Below, one piece after another: positions 22,926 to 33,560 of a DNA stretch of 64,000 nucleotides; the first letter of the stretch is position 1; each line of letters starts with the position of its first letter. Source of the DNA: Cololabis saira (lineage: Eukaryota; Chordata; Actinopteri; Beloniformes; Belonidae). The notes under the pieces were generated by a model. The model saw nothing but the letters and a program-made list of their open reading frames with translations. It was not told where the DNA came from and did not search any database. The stretch spans positions 36,976,879 to 37,040,878 of the forward strand of contig NC_084596.1 in assembly GCF_033807715.1 (NCBI RefSeq), in the 5' to 3' direction. The translations under genes were made by a program, and so were the position numbers.

Positions 22926-23513
22926 CAGGGGTCGACAACCCAAAATCTTTAAAGAGCCATGTTGGACCAAAAACACAAAAAACAAATATGTCTGGAGCCG
23001 CAAAAAATGAAAAGTCTTGTATAAGCCTTACAATGAAGGCAACACATGCTGCATGTATCTATATTAGTTATAACTGGGGGGAGTTTTTTTTTTTTTCATT
23101 ATGCATTTTGAGAAAAAAGTCGAAACGTCGAGAAAAAAGTCGAAATGTCGAGATTAATGTTGAAGTACAATCTCGAGAAAAAAGTTGAAATGTTGAGAAA
23201 AAAGTCAAAATGTTGAGAAAAAAGTCGAATTGTCGAGAAAAAAGTAGAAATGTTGAGAGAAAAAAGTCAAAATTTTGAGAAAAAGGTCGAAATGTTGAGA
23301 AAAAAGTTGAATTGTCAAGATTAAAAAAGAAAGGAAAAAGAAGAAGAAAAGAGAAAAAAAGGAAAAAAAAAAGAAAAAGAAAAAAGAAAACAAGGAGAAA
23401 AAAAGAAGAAAAAAAGAAAAAAAGGTCAAACATTTTTGAAAAAGCTCCAGGAGCCACTAGGGCGGCGCTAAAGAGCTGCATGCGGCTCTAGAGCCGCGGG
23501 TTGCCTACCCCTG
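22926..23513. mobile_element. Non-autonomous hAT element with perfect 8-bp TSD
   Basis: The ends CAGGGGTCGACAACCC and GGGTTGCCTACCCCTG are inverted and flanked by identical 8-mers GTCTAACT (22918-22925 and 23514-23521). The subterminal AAAGAGCCATGTTGGACC and GGCTCTAGAGCCGCGGG are known from a common fish hAT MITE. The middle is filled by a minisatellite (23108-23330) and a GA/AAG-rich tract. No transposase. Confidence 0.92.
23108..23330. repeat. Minisatellite of GAGAAAAAAGTCGAAATGTT-like units
   Basis: About a dozen tandem units of roughly 18-20 bp, each with an A6 run followed by GT(C/T)GAA(A/T)TGT(C/T)GAG. Followed to 23425 by a purine-only tract. It lies wholly within the hAT element. Confidence 0.85.
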
Positions 23514-23521
23514 GTCTAACT

Positions 23522-24445
23522 AACACACTTGAATGGATTTATAAGATTCACATTGTCCCTGTGTGCTAGTTGTTATTGGTACACCTTTGAGTATCCTTGG
23601 AGAGGCATTGGTAGAAATGTCACACAGAAGTTATGGTTCAAGGTAAACAACCACGGATGCTCAAAGAAGAGCATGAACTGCCCTAGTGTGTGTTCTTGTA
23701 TTGTGACAAAGCCCACACATGCTCAGAGAAATATACAAACTGCACGCAGAAAGACCCGAGCTCAGGCTACGTCCACACCATTATGTTTTCATTTCCCTTT
23801 GCAGAGGTTGCCACAGCAGATCATCAGGTTCTACACATTGATCTGCCAGAGGTTTTACATCACGAGCCTCTGACACAACCCTCCCCACTTCCATTTGTTC
23901 CAGACCGGCTCCTTGCAGTGGCTGTTGGGGCCATATACTTGCCCTCTAGTCTACCGTTAAATCCATTATGTTGCAAACTTATATTCACTTTTGACTCAAA
24001 ACTGTTTCGATTCATGTCGGTTTTCTCACAACATTTTTTTTTACAGTCGTTGCCATGTAGTAATACACCGGCACATTCCTTTAGCATTATCAGGGAGTCC
24101 AGCTGAGAAAAGAGAAAACAGGAAAAACTAAAATCCTTACAAGCTGCCTCATGTGATGTCACTCAGAGCAGCACCGGCTTGGTAGAATAGAAGTTATAAA
24201 CTGCATTAGATAAATGAATGTAGCCACTGTGACGTCTGAAGCTTCAGACGTACCAGAAGTCACATGTTGGCTGTAGATTTGTCTGAGACCAACTGAGATT
24301 GCATGCTTCCTTTTTCATTTTATATGAACTTTTTCAAATTGTGAGCATGATTCCCTGTTTTCATACGCAGATAACATAATGCTCAACCAAACTTATTTAA
24401 ACTAACACCTAAAAGCCCAAGCTTACGTTCAAATATCTTCTCTTA
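23522..24445. other. Unique sequence with a 20-bp perfect palindrome
   Basis: No gene recognised. ACGTCTGAAGCTTCAGACGT at 24232-24251 is a perfect palindrome. The open frame at 23690-24106 has no known domain. Confidence 0.4.
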
Positions 24446-24797
24446 TGAGGTGCCGTATAGGACAAAATGCATTTTTAATTCTCACACACATATATATATA
24501 AACATATAAACCCTCTCATTTATACAACTATACCCTCACACATACATAACCTGATCAGCTCACACATACACATGTAAAACCTCTCACAATCCTGTTATTA
24601 CTGATTCACATGCGTATACAGTGTCTTGTATGTGTGTGTGAGGTTTTAGTAGTATGTGTTAATTTTCACTAGTTTATATGCGAGATGTTGCTCGTGTGTG
24701 TATGTGAGATGATTTAATATGCAAGTGATAATAGTATGTGCATGACTTCAGATGTGTGTGAGAGTTAAAAATACATTTTGTCCTATATGCCCCCTCA
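24446..24797. mobile_element. TA-flanked MITE with about 45-bp inverted ends
   Basis: The left end TGAGGTGCCGTATAGGACAA (continuing AATGCATTTTTAATTCTCAC) is mirrored by the right end, which reads TGAGGGGGCATATAGGACAA on the opposite strand, with further match through CTCTCACACACA. TA is present on both sides (24444-24445, 24798-24799). The interior is rich in CACACATA/TATGTGTG and partly self-complementary. Class: Tc1/mariner-type by TA, but the flank could also be read as AT. Confidence 0.75.
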
Positions 24798-24799
24798 TA

Positions 24800-25602
24800 T
24801 TCTGTCACGTGAACATTGTTTCCTCTGTACTCAGACGCACAACTGCTTCTCCAAAAGTTCTGCTCTCCAGTTTGAGACATTTCATTCAGACCCGTTCTTT
24901 CATCCCTGCACTCAGACTCCTGCAATGCTGAAATTACCGACACATTGTGGGTTCTCTCATTCTGCATCAGTTTTCCCCTCCAAATGAAAGAACGATGCAG
25001 ATTCTTCTGCAAATGAAAGAACTGGGAATGATTTTTATCTAATCACGTGTCTTCTATTTTTTTTTTTTTTTTTTACTTTCGTCACAAGTTGAGAGTTGTG
25101 AGCAGTAGTAAAATGAATTGAAAATAAGTAACTTATTGGAATTTATAAATTTTCTCAATTTGATTAGTTAAAATGTTGTGTTGTCATTGAAGTGGAAAAA
25201 TACTGAATGTATAAAGGTGCCTCTTATACCCTCCAATGACCTCTTACAAGAACATATAGTTATTGTTCCAGCCATAGGGGGCAAAATATTTAGTGTAACT
25301 CTGTAACAAACAGAGAAATCAGGGGTGTGGTCTTTTCAATGGCAGCAGGCATAGCCAATGTCTTGCTGTCCTCACTCTTTTATTGACCTCTGATCTTTGA
25401 ATAAAGCCCTAATAGAGCAAAGACAATCATATTTTTAAGAGAGTAGGTTTTTTTGTGCTGTAACAGACCACCATGACCAGCTGTGAGTTGGCCTCTCCGA
25501 GGACGAAGAGCACGTAGTTGTGCTAATTAAAATTGTGGGGCAGGATAAAATTTTGAGGAAAATAATCTGAAATTCTGTCTCTCTAATTGTATGAGTTCAT
25601 AC
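24800..25602. other. Unique sequence with poly-T run
   Basis: T run at about 25059-25074. No gene or repeat recognised. Confidence 0.4.
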
Positions 25603-26224
25603 GGAGCCCAGCAAGGGCCAGTGGATAAAAAAAAAAAATAAAGCCGAAAAAACGTGCACGGTTTACTAAATTGTGCTCTCAGCTTTTCCAGTTCGTGTGG
25701 GCAGACTGCTCATGGACATCGCCTGAGACGCATGGGCAGTGACGTGGGGTCAGGGGAGGCCTCACCCATCATCAGGGAAAGAAAAAATGTAAAATTTTAC
25801 ATTTTTCCAGTGATTTGCACTATAAAGTTATTTTCCATCTAACATCACCAGAGTATTTTTTTCCCACTGCACTTGTCTGGCTCACACCTGCGAGGAAGGT
25901 GTGGTGGATCCAGATATGCTAAACTGAGAAAAAGTTAGATAAACGTCAACTACGAAAGTTTAAATGTTTAATCTCAGTGTAACATATCTGTCGAGTCATC
26001 CTGCTGTGAAGTGTGCTGATTAAAAGATGATACTGTGTTAGGTTTACATATGCAAATAGATCAACTGCAGTTACCTTGCAGGTGTGGGCCATGCGTCTCA
26101 AGTGATGTCCGTGAACGGTCTGCACGCACAGATTGAGCAAAATTGAGAGCGCAATTTAGTAAACCGTGCACACAGATTTTTATCTGCTATAATTTTTTTT
26201 ACCCACTGGCACTTGCTGGGCTTC
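25603..26224. mobile_element. Foldback element with arms of about 160 bp
   Basis: The left arm starts GGAGCCCAGCAAGGGCCAGT and includes GTGCACGGTTTACTAAATTG and TGGACATCGCCTGAGACGCA. The right arm carries the inverted counterparts up to GCCAGTGGGTAAA-like and GAAGCCCAGCAAG. About 300 bp separate the arms. GTTTACTAAATTGCG resembles the subterminal motif of the Harbinger at 14403 (GATTTACTAAAGG), so a Harbinger-type origin is possible. No clear target duplication. Confidence 0.75.
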
Positions 26225-28754
26225 ATAAGTTTGACTTCATAAGCCTTGAAATAAATTTCTCTTTTTAATCTTTAATTCTGACTTCAGAAACTCTGCTGGA
26301 TCACGACACAGATGTTGCACATCTGAGTTACTATCCCTGCTCTCACGGACATGATCAAACTATACTTTAAAGTTGAATGAAGCAACAAAGAAATAAACTT
26401 GATCTCGTCCCAAAATTACATGATGATCATCATCCGAACTTTAAAGAGATAGTCTGGTGAACGATGCAGCCATGTTTCATACCATTTGACCCTTCGTACC
26501 TTCTCATGTCCATGCAAGGTTGGGGTTGTGTGGGAGACACTGATGGTTAAACGTAACAATACTTTTTAGATATCGCTCACTAATGTGTGAGTTTAAGGAA
26601 GAAATGTATAGCTTTTATAGAAATATATAACTTTTTCACTGAATTTTACTCCCCACTTTTTTCCTCAAATGGTCCTGATTTGTCGTTGTACATATTACTC
26701 CTCTTTACTCAGTTTGATTGGGGAGTCATTTAGTGCTAGATTTCATTTACTTACAAAATTATTTGGGTTGCTACGATCGTCACACTGCAAGATGTTCAAC
26801 TGCCGTTTCTCACACAACATTTGAACCTCTCTTACTGAGCATTGTATGATGTCCGTCCGATATCACCAAAATTCTTTCACATTGGTTATCCTTTGTGTGG
26901 TGTAGCCCAAAACTTGCACAATATAGCTTTGCATATAACAAAAGCTTACCTATATAGCTTGGTATTCATAAGTTGGCTGCAGAGAGAAAAAAACTTGATA
27001 ACTAGATATACTAGATAAAACTATACATCAAGACGCAAAAAGGACTTGAGTATGTGCCACCTGCTTGGTTGGTAGACCCTCCCCACAATCCCTAAGTGTC
27101 CATAAATGTACACAGCAAAGTCTTTTCTGCTACTTTAAGTTAACACCTTTTATTCCCGAGGCGTTGTTTCCTCTCCCTGCACTTGACAGCCCTTTTATAT
27201 CCAGGATAAACACCTTTTTGCTCATCCTTATCCCTCAGGAAATTATTTATGTTAGCACACGTTGGAAACATTAACACAAGTAATTAGCTGGAAAGCTCTC
27301 GCTATGAGATGTTTAGACACAAAATAAGCAGTGCAGTTAATGTGGCTGTTGTTTCCAGTCACTGACTGTGAAACTAGCCCCAACTCACCAGGCCACGCCT
27401 GCGCTATTAATGCACTGCTCAGGGTCTGGAATCAGCTGCAAGAGTGGTCATTGATCCGCCGGGGGAGAGGCACATCATACATAGATGCAATCGTTAGAGA
27501 CCCACCTTAACCCGCTGTTAAGTAAATGGCCGCATGACGGCTGAGATCTCCACCCCCTCTTTGTCGTCACCACGTTTAGCACCACATGACATGATTATAT
27601 TAAACCGTCAGTTCTTATGCATGTGGAAATTCATTCGGCTATAGATGGAAAGTGCTGACATCTTTATTGTTGAAGATATTCTCAACAACTTAAATGCCAG
27701 AAGAAAAATGAGACATCTACACTTTGGAAAGAGATGAAAAGAAAAGTCAGTCAGAGATGCTTTTTTTTTCCCAACAATTGTGTGAATCAGCGTTTTTAAG
27801 CGTTTTTTTTTTATTCTCCTCAGTCTTGCATGGCTGTCTGTTAGCTGTCGTACGTGGGAACTTTTTTATGGCCAACAAACCCGATCTGGCAATATAGGAG
27901 GTTGAAAATGTCCCACGCTGCCTCTGTAAAACCCGGCCCAGGACGCAGACTGAGCCTATGAATATGACGACTCGGAGGAAATATTTTCTCTTAGACCTTT
28001 TAAGTTTGACGGAGAAGATTTGTCAAGTTGAGCGAAGTGTCTCGCTGATGAGTAAGCATTGTGTCTGAGATGAGAGAGAATGAATTTTACTGGCTAAGGA
28101 TCAAATTGCTCAGAGATTTTCCCCCAGCTGGCTAACATACTGCACTCCATGTGCTTCAATATGCGAGTTAGGACTGGGAATTCCTTGTTTTCTCTCCTCT
28201 CAGCTGCTCTAGTAAAATAAGAGTCAACGTGCCCTTCCTTATCTTAGCCTTTAGGCTTAATTAATGAATAAATTGATTTGATACAGTGATATAACGCTAT
28301 GTTCCCGGTTAACTCTCTTACCAGCGTAATTAATGGAAGCCATTGATCAGGGCACGATAAGCTGGATGTACAGTATACCATTCAGGGGTGGTACGTTGCA
28401 GAGATACAGCAAACCAATATAATATATTTATCATCCTTATTTTATGTCTTGGCTCAGATAAAAATATTCAATGCATTAATTTGAATCATTTCTATAAGGG
28501 GGTGATGCATTTTTGCGCAGCATGGCAGCATGCAGTATGTATGATTCAGGCTGACGCCAGGAACATCTCCACCCTCCGTGTGCAACCATCTCCATGGGGC
28601 TGTAATTTGCAGTTTAACAGTTTTCTTGTATTTTTTTTGTGGGGGGGTGTGATGATAATAATTTGTGCATGTCTCATCACCTCTCTCATGAGCTGGCTCT
28701 GGCTTAGTTCCTCAATCTCTTCACTCATCTTCTTTACCAAATCTTGAATCACTT
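26225..28754. other. Long repeat-poor stretch without gene
   Basis: About 2.5 kb with no recognised transposon, unusual for this window. There are no exon-like frames. The part at 28245-28375 is listed separately as possible enhancer sequence. Confidence 0.4.
28245..28375. promoter_or_regulatory. Candidate conserved enhancer with homeodomain-type sites
   Basis: The stretch holds TTAATTAATGAATAAATTGA near 28258, then GTAATTAATGG (28325-28335), CATTGATC and GATAAG motifs, in otherwise non-repetitive sequence. Clusters of TAATTA cores are frequent in vertebrate developmental enhancers. Only the motifs are visible; conservation is untested. Confidence 0.25.
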
Positions 28755-29265
28755 GTACGGTGGCCGAGACCCGCCATTGCTGAAAATAAAAGTAACGCTG
28801 CAATCAGAAACAAACGCTGCTGCAAATAAAATAAACGCTGAAAACAAAAAGAAACGCTGCAAATATAAATAAACCCTGCTGCAAATAAAATAAAAAAAAC
28901 GCCGCAAATAAAAAAAGCCACAACGGAAGTGAATTACCAGGGACTATTTTTGCCGATGCACCGGTGTTGCACATTAAAAATTACACGTAGCGACGTTGAA
29001 CACTAACCTTTTCACTTATTTTCTCGTTCGTTGTTCTTCTTATTCCTTGCTCTTCTTATTTCTTCCTTTTCACTTACGTCCTCTTCGTCTTCTTCTTCTC
29101 CTCTCACATAAAAACACCGATGCATCATCAAAAATAGTCCCCGGTAATTCACTTCCGTTGTGGCTTTTTTATTTGCGTTGTTTTTTTTATTTATTTGCAG
29201 CTGCGTTTCTTTTTATTTGCAGCCTTTCTTTAATTCTCAGCAATGGCGGGTCTCGGCCACCGTAC
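28755..29265. mobile_element. Long-arm foldback element (GTACGGTGGCCGAG termini)
   Basis: The ends GTACGGTGGCCGAGACCC and GGGTCTCGGCCACCGTAC are exact inverses and the match extends through CGCCATTGCTGA. The arms remain paired over about 200 bp, including AGCCACAACGGAAGTGAATT on both sides with one mismatch before GGGACTATTTTTG. Both arms contain degenerate tandem units of the type AAATAAACGCTGC. The outermost GTAC might be a 4-bp target duplication or part of the TIR. No coding capacity; superfamily unknown to me. Confidence 0.85.
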
Positions 29266-30326
29266 ATTTGGCTCTCTTACCTGATCTTTCCCCTTAAAAA
29301 CACCTCAATTTTAGAAGTCCAACAAAAGACAATCCTCCCATGAAAACTCCCATGGGACGAAAACGGCATGGACCTAAAATCTGGTAAACATTAACCAGAT
29401 TAGTGTATATGGTGGGATACAATGTGTAATTTTATCAGTATCAGGCTTAAACAATCATTTAGTGACTGACATGAACCTTTGAGGACGCAGCAGTTGTGAT
29501 GACGCTAACCTTCAGCTGCGCGTCAAACACCAGGCGGTAACAGTGAGATGGGCTTTAAGAGGTCACGTGGCTTTGCTACATCACATCCAGGTTTAATACT
29601 GCATTAAACTGTAAACCTCAGCACAGATAGCTGACATTGCACTCAGATATATAACCAAACATCAGATCAGAACATGGCTCGGGGGTCTCTCTTAAACTTA
29701 ACCGTACGGGGGTGAAACAACCATGCAATCATCGTACTGCTGTAGCAGCGCTAACGTAAGAGACACTCGTGTGGGCTGGACTTGCAGCACAGGGAAAAAT
29801 GACCTATATAGTCATTCAGATAGTCAGACTTGTACATGTGCTCCAACAGAATTAGGCCAGTGAGGACACAGAAGAACAGTTATTTCTAATACAAGTATTT
29901 TGGTTTTCAGTGTAGGAGACGGCCTAAAGAGCAATTTCACAGAAATCAATTAATGTGTAGATGCTCTACTCTGTAGAGATCAATTATTTAGATACTGAAC
30001 AGCCTGAAAAAGGGCTAAACATGTTTTAGGCTGTTATAAATACACTTAATTAATTATTAGACACTTCATGTATCTATAATCTATGTGTATATATGTATAC
30101 ATCCAGGATCAGCATGGCTCATATACCATAGGGTATTACATTTATTCCTTTTTAAATAGTTAATTTGGGAAGGCATTGTTACAGAACATCCCCTCTACTG
30201 CTACGTAGCAAGTAGCAAGATCCAAAGTTACAGTGCTAAGATAGATTGTTGGCTATCCAGCACTACATCTGTAAACATCCTTGTTTATCTTTTGCATGTC
30301 AAATTGGCAACATAATCAAAAGACGA
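29266..30326. other. Unique sequence
   Basis: No gene or repeat terminus recognised. Confidence 0.4.
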
Positions 30327-30543
30327 CATTTAGCCAGTGGTGTAAAGTAACGAACTACAAGTACTTCGTTATTTTACTTAAGTAAGATTTTTGAGAATTT
30401 GTACTTTTATTGATACTTTCATTTTTCTGTACTTTTACTTTTACTTCGTTACATTTTCAAGGAAATAATCGTACTTTTAATCCGCTACATTTAAAATTGG
30501 ACACGTCGTTACTCGCTACAAATTAAAGAACAACACAGCGGGG

Positions 30544-30662
30544 GCTGATTTATGGTTCCGCGGTACACCGGCGCAGAGCTACAGCGTAGGGTACGCGGCG
30601 ACGCACACTCTACGCCGTAGCCTACGGCGTAAGGTGTGCGTCGATTTAACGCGGAACCATGA
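30544..30662. mobile_element. GC-rich palindromic MITE, copy 2
   Basis: Starts GCTGATTTATGGTTCCGCG and ends TTTAACGCGGAACCATGAGG, with ACGCCGTAG/CTACGGCGT inner palindromes. The last bases of the right TIR are lost. Nested in the hAT element. Confidence 0.8.
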
Positions 30663-30792
30663 GGCGGACGGGAAGGAAGGGGGGCGCGTGGATATACCGA
30701 GAAGGAGCCGCAGCTCCCGGGAGAGTTGCGCTGCAGAGGCGGGCCGGAAGGCCGGAGGAACCGCCGTCGCGTCGAGTACCGAGGAGGACTGA

Positions 30793-30876
30793 AGCCTGAA
30801 TTATGGTTCCGCGTTAAATCGACGCAGAGCATCGCCGTAGGGTACGTTGGTGTAACGCGGAACCATAAATCAGCCT
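30793..30876. mobile_element. GC-rich palindromic MITE, copy 3 (short)
   Basis: An 84-bp version, AGCCTGAATTATGGTTCCGC to GGAACCATAAATCAGCCT, flanked by TGA on both sides (30790-30792 and 30877-30879). The 3-bp duplication fits PIF/Harbinger-type transposition. Confidence 0.8.
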
Positions 30877-31543
30877 TGAGCGGCAGCCGACGCGTGTCCA
30901 TGCGCACCATTCTTTGATTCCACCACTTCTAAGGTGGTTTTGGCATTTAAAAGTTCAAAAGTCTCATCCTTTATCAGCTGGGGTTGCTTAATGTTGTCAC
31001 TGCATACTACAGGCTGGGGGTGGACCTGTCAGAGGGGCCAATGGGCTACAGCAGCAGTGATGAGCAAAGGGAGAAATTAAAATGGGGTAATGGAAACAAA
31101 CGCTAAAGGGGTCAGAATAATATCACCATTATTTAGAGTTGTAAGCAAATTCTTGGATTCTTCATTTCTTTGCAATCCTTTTGAAAATAATTTTGTACTT
31201 TGAATTTTGTACTTTGTACTTTGTACTTTTTACTTTTGTACTTAAGTACATTTTAACCCATGTACTTTTTGTACTTTATTATATTTAAGTTGAGGTACTT
31301 TTATACTTTTACTTAAGTAATTTTCTTAATGGGTACTTTTTACTTTTACTTAAGTAATTTTCAAGCAGAAAATTTGTACTTTTACTTAAGTACAATATTT
31401 TTGTACTTTTTCCACCTCTGCATTTAGCTCTGTTTTGTTTGAATTTAGAAAGTGGAATGAGATCAGCTGCATTTCCCGTCCTCTCAGAATACCCAGAATT
31501 GGTATTACAAGTGAATTATGAATGAAACAGTTGAAGATCCACA

Positions 31544-31544
<1 letters not shown>

Positions 31545-31607
<63 letters not shown>
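31545..31607. repeat. (CT)n microsatellite
   Basis: About 31 uninterrupted CT units. Confidence 0.95.
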
Positions 31608-31611
<4 letters not shown>

Positions 31612-32192
31612 ATTTATATAACTCCCTCCTAATTGTCAAGTGAATGATATCTTGATTTAATCAAAATGTAACTTTTTTGGAAACAAATGACAGAAATCAG
31701 ACGTTTTGTTGTCGTTGTTGTTGTTTTAAGTAATGTTCCTGATGTGCACCTCTGAGAAAACTGGAAGAGCAAACAAAGTGTGTTTTTAAAAGTCCAGCAC
31801 AGACTCATCCTTGATCAACATCTTTACTTCAGTCTCTTTTGCCTTGTGACCAAACCTTTGTGACCCTGAGGATATAAACACTGTTCCAACTCATGACAAA
31901 TCAGACCTCAGCAATTCAGTTAAGCAAACAAACAAACACAAACAAAGCTGCAGAAAAACCAAACTGGAAATGTCATGAAAGGCTCTCTCTTCTTGCTAGT
32001 ATGAGCAGAGAAGATGGTTTTTTTCCGTATTCATCTGTATGGCACATGTATTGTGCTGTGTTACTGGGACAGATATATAAATAAATGAGAACCATCGTTT
32101 TAACTTTCTTACCATGTATTTAAAACACAGAGCCCTTGAGTGTTTTAAACATGACTTGAAAAAATAAAAAGAACAATAAAGCATATCGTGTC
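31608..32192. other. Unique sequence
   Basis: No gene or repeat recognised. Confidence 0.4.
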
Positions 32193-32196
32193 TTAA

Positions 32197-32955
32197 AGGA
32201 GCATGAGGCTCCTTTTAAGAAATGAGACTCTCTAGCGCCACCCTTCGCCACGACGGCCGTCGGGGGTACTGCAGCCTACAGCGAAGCCGGTGTTCCATTC
32301 CATGCTCCCTGCCAGAAAATGCTACTTTGTGGTTTTGCGCTTGCGCACAGTCGATTTTCAAAGTTTGATTGTGACGCCAATCATTTCTTGCACGATATAA
32401 AAAGGATAATATGGGATGTCGAGTATTTGATCCTTCAAAATACATTACCCATGAAAGAGAGAGAAAAAAACTATTCTATCGCTTTATTTAATAATCATTC
32501 GGCTATTCACCTTTATTTAACCAGGCAGGTCATTAATAACACATTCTTATTTACAATGACGGCCTGGCAAGAGACAAGGACCACTTGGGGGAAAAGGACG
32601 TGGTTTAGGGGGTAAAACACAATAAAATTGTAGCTCTACAAAGGTAGAAAACCATCAGGTAGCATTTTTTGGCAAAGCAGCAAAAAATGGCAGAACACCG
32701 GCACGGGAGAACGGGAGAACGGGGAGAACGTGCATGCAGCGTCATGTGACGTCACATCCGCAGGACAGCGCGGGAAATTCCGTGCACAATTGCAGCACAT
32801 TTTGCAGCACACAGCCTGTTCAAGGCAACGGAGAGATACACTAGAGGACTCATTCTTTTTGGTTTGGAACGCTTCATCTGACATTTTTACTAGAAAACTT
32901 AAAACGTATACACATTTTTTTCATAAATCCTGCCTCAATCCTGCCTCATGCTCCT
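32197..32955 (+). mobile_element. TTAA-flanked MITE, family A copy 2, interrupted
   Basis: Same ends as 21745-22077 (AGGAGCATGAGGC and inverse) and TTAA at 32193-32196 and 32956-32959. After the shared GAAGCCGG the sequence is interrupted by a 407-bp insertion and resumes at CCGGCACGGGAGAAC. Removing the insertion and one CCGG gives the same junction as in copy 1. The MITE is also slightly different from copy 1 in a short GGGAGAAC duplication at 32704-32727. Confidence 0.88.
32291..32697. mobile_element. Nested element with CCGG target duplication and TGT...ACA ends
   Basis: It lies inside the TTAA MITE, flanked by CCGG (32287-32290 and 32698-32701). The uninterrupted MITE copy at 21745-22077 supplies the empty site GCCGGCACGG. 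The ends are imperfect inverted repeats of about 40 bp, TGTTC ... AGAAAATGCTAC against TGTTCTGCC ... AAAAAATGCTAC. A 4-bp CCGG duplication with TGT termini agrees with what is described for Ginger-type DNA transposons; that class assignment is inference. The interior contains a TTTATTTAACCAGGCAGGTC block known from other dispersed fish repeats. Confidence 0.8.
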
Positions 32956-32959
32956 TTAA

Positions 32960-33560
32960 TGAGCATTGTTTGTTCCTGGCTGCCCCCACGCAGGAGAATC
33001 TAGTTCCTGGTTATCTGAACACGGCCTGGCGTCTCGGGGATGGGGCACGGAGAGAACACGCCCGGCACAAATCAGAGAGCAGAAGTGGAAACAAGGGTAG
33101 AAAGTTGCAAAGAAGAGGCTTCGTGTGCACGGTGAACATTCTTCACTCGTGGCTGTGGGAGCCGGTGACACATGAAATATGAGAGACAGAAGCACTCTTC
33201 ACTATTTATAGCACTGCAGGAGAGAAAGTAAAGGAGAGAAAGCGGCCACACCACTTAGACTTGGGGGCAAACCCGGGTATGATTTTGTTATTTGCTAAAG
33301 AGAGAGAGATACAAAATAGAGGACACATTTATACCATCTTTATAGCAAGAGGCAAAATTAGCCTGAGCCTTGACTCGCACAGCCAAGCAGATGCACCTTT
33401 GTGTTGGTTATGTGGCCATTCATGCCCATCCGTAGCCCTGCCCTGTTATCTATGAAGCAGCAAAAATGCATCACAGGTTCTGGGACATTCAGAGTGTTTA
33501 CTCTTCAGTGGGAGACTATAGAAGCTGTGCGAAACTGAGGTTTCAGCTTCAAGAATCATC
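32960..33560. other. Unique sequence
   Basis: No gene or repeat recognised. Confidence 0.4.

Larger units (their letters stand above)
30335..31420. mobile_element. Non-autonomous hAT-type element with perfect 8-bp TSD
   Basis: The element starts CAGTGGTGTAAAGTAAC and ends GTACTTTTTCCACCTCTG. Identical 8-mers CATTTAGC flank it (30327-30334 and 31421-31428). The flanking parts are full of TACTTTTACTTAAGTA-type runs, like the element at 4187-4905. The centre holds two copies of the GC-rich palindromic MITE with GC-rich sequence between them, so the original element was several hundred bases shorter. Confidence 0.9.

Noticed and set aside
23108..23330. CRISPR-like array
   Set aside because: Units are contiguous without spacers and the sequence is vertebrate; it is a minisatellite.
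23068..23481. Phenylalanine-rich 137-codon ORF
   Set aside because: Translation of the minisatellite and purine tract inside the hAT element.
28755..29265. GTAC as a proven 4-bp target duplication
   Set aside because: GTAC is palindromic and contiguous with the exact inverted repeat, so it may equally be part of the TIR.
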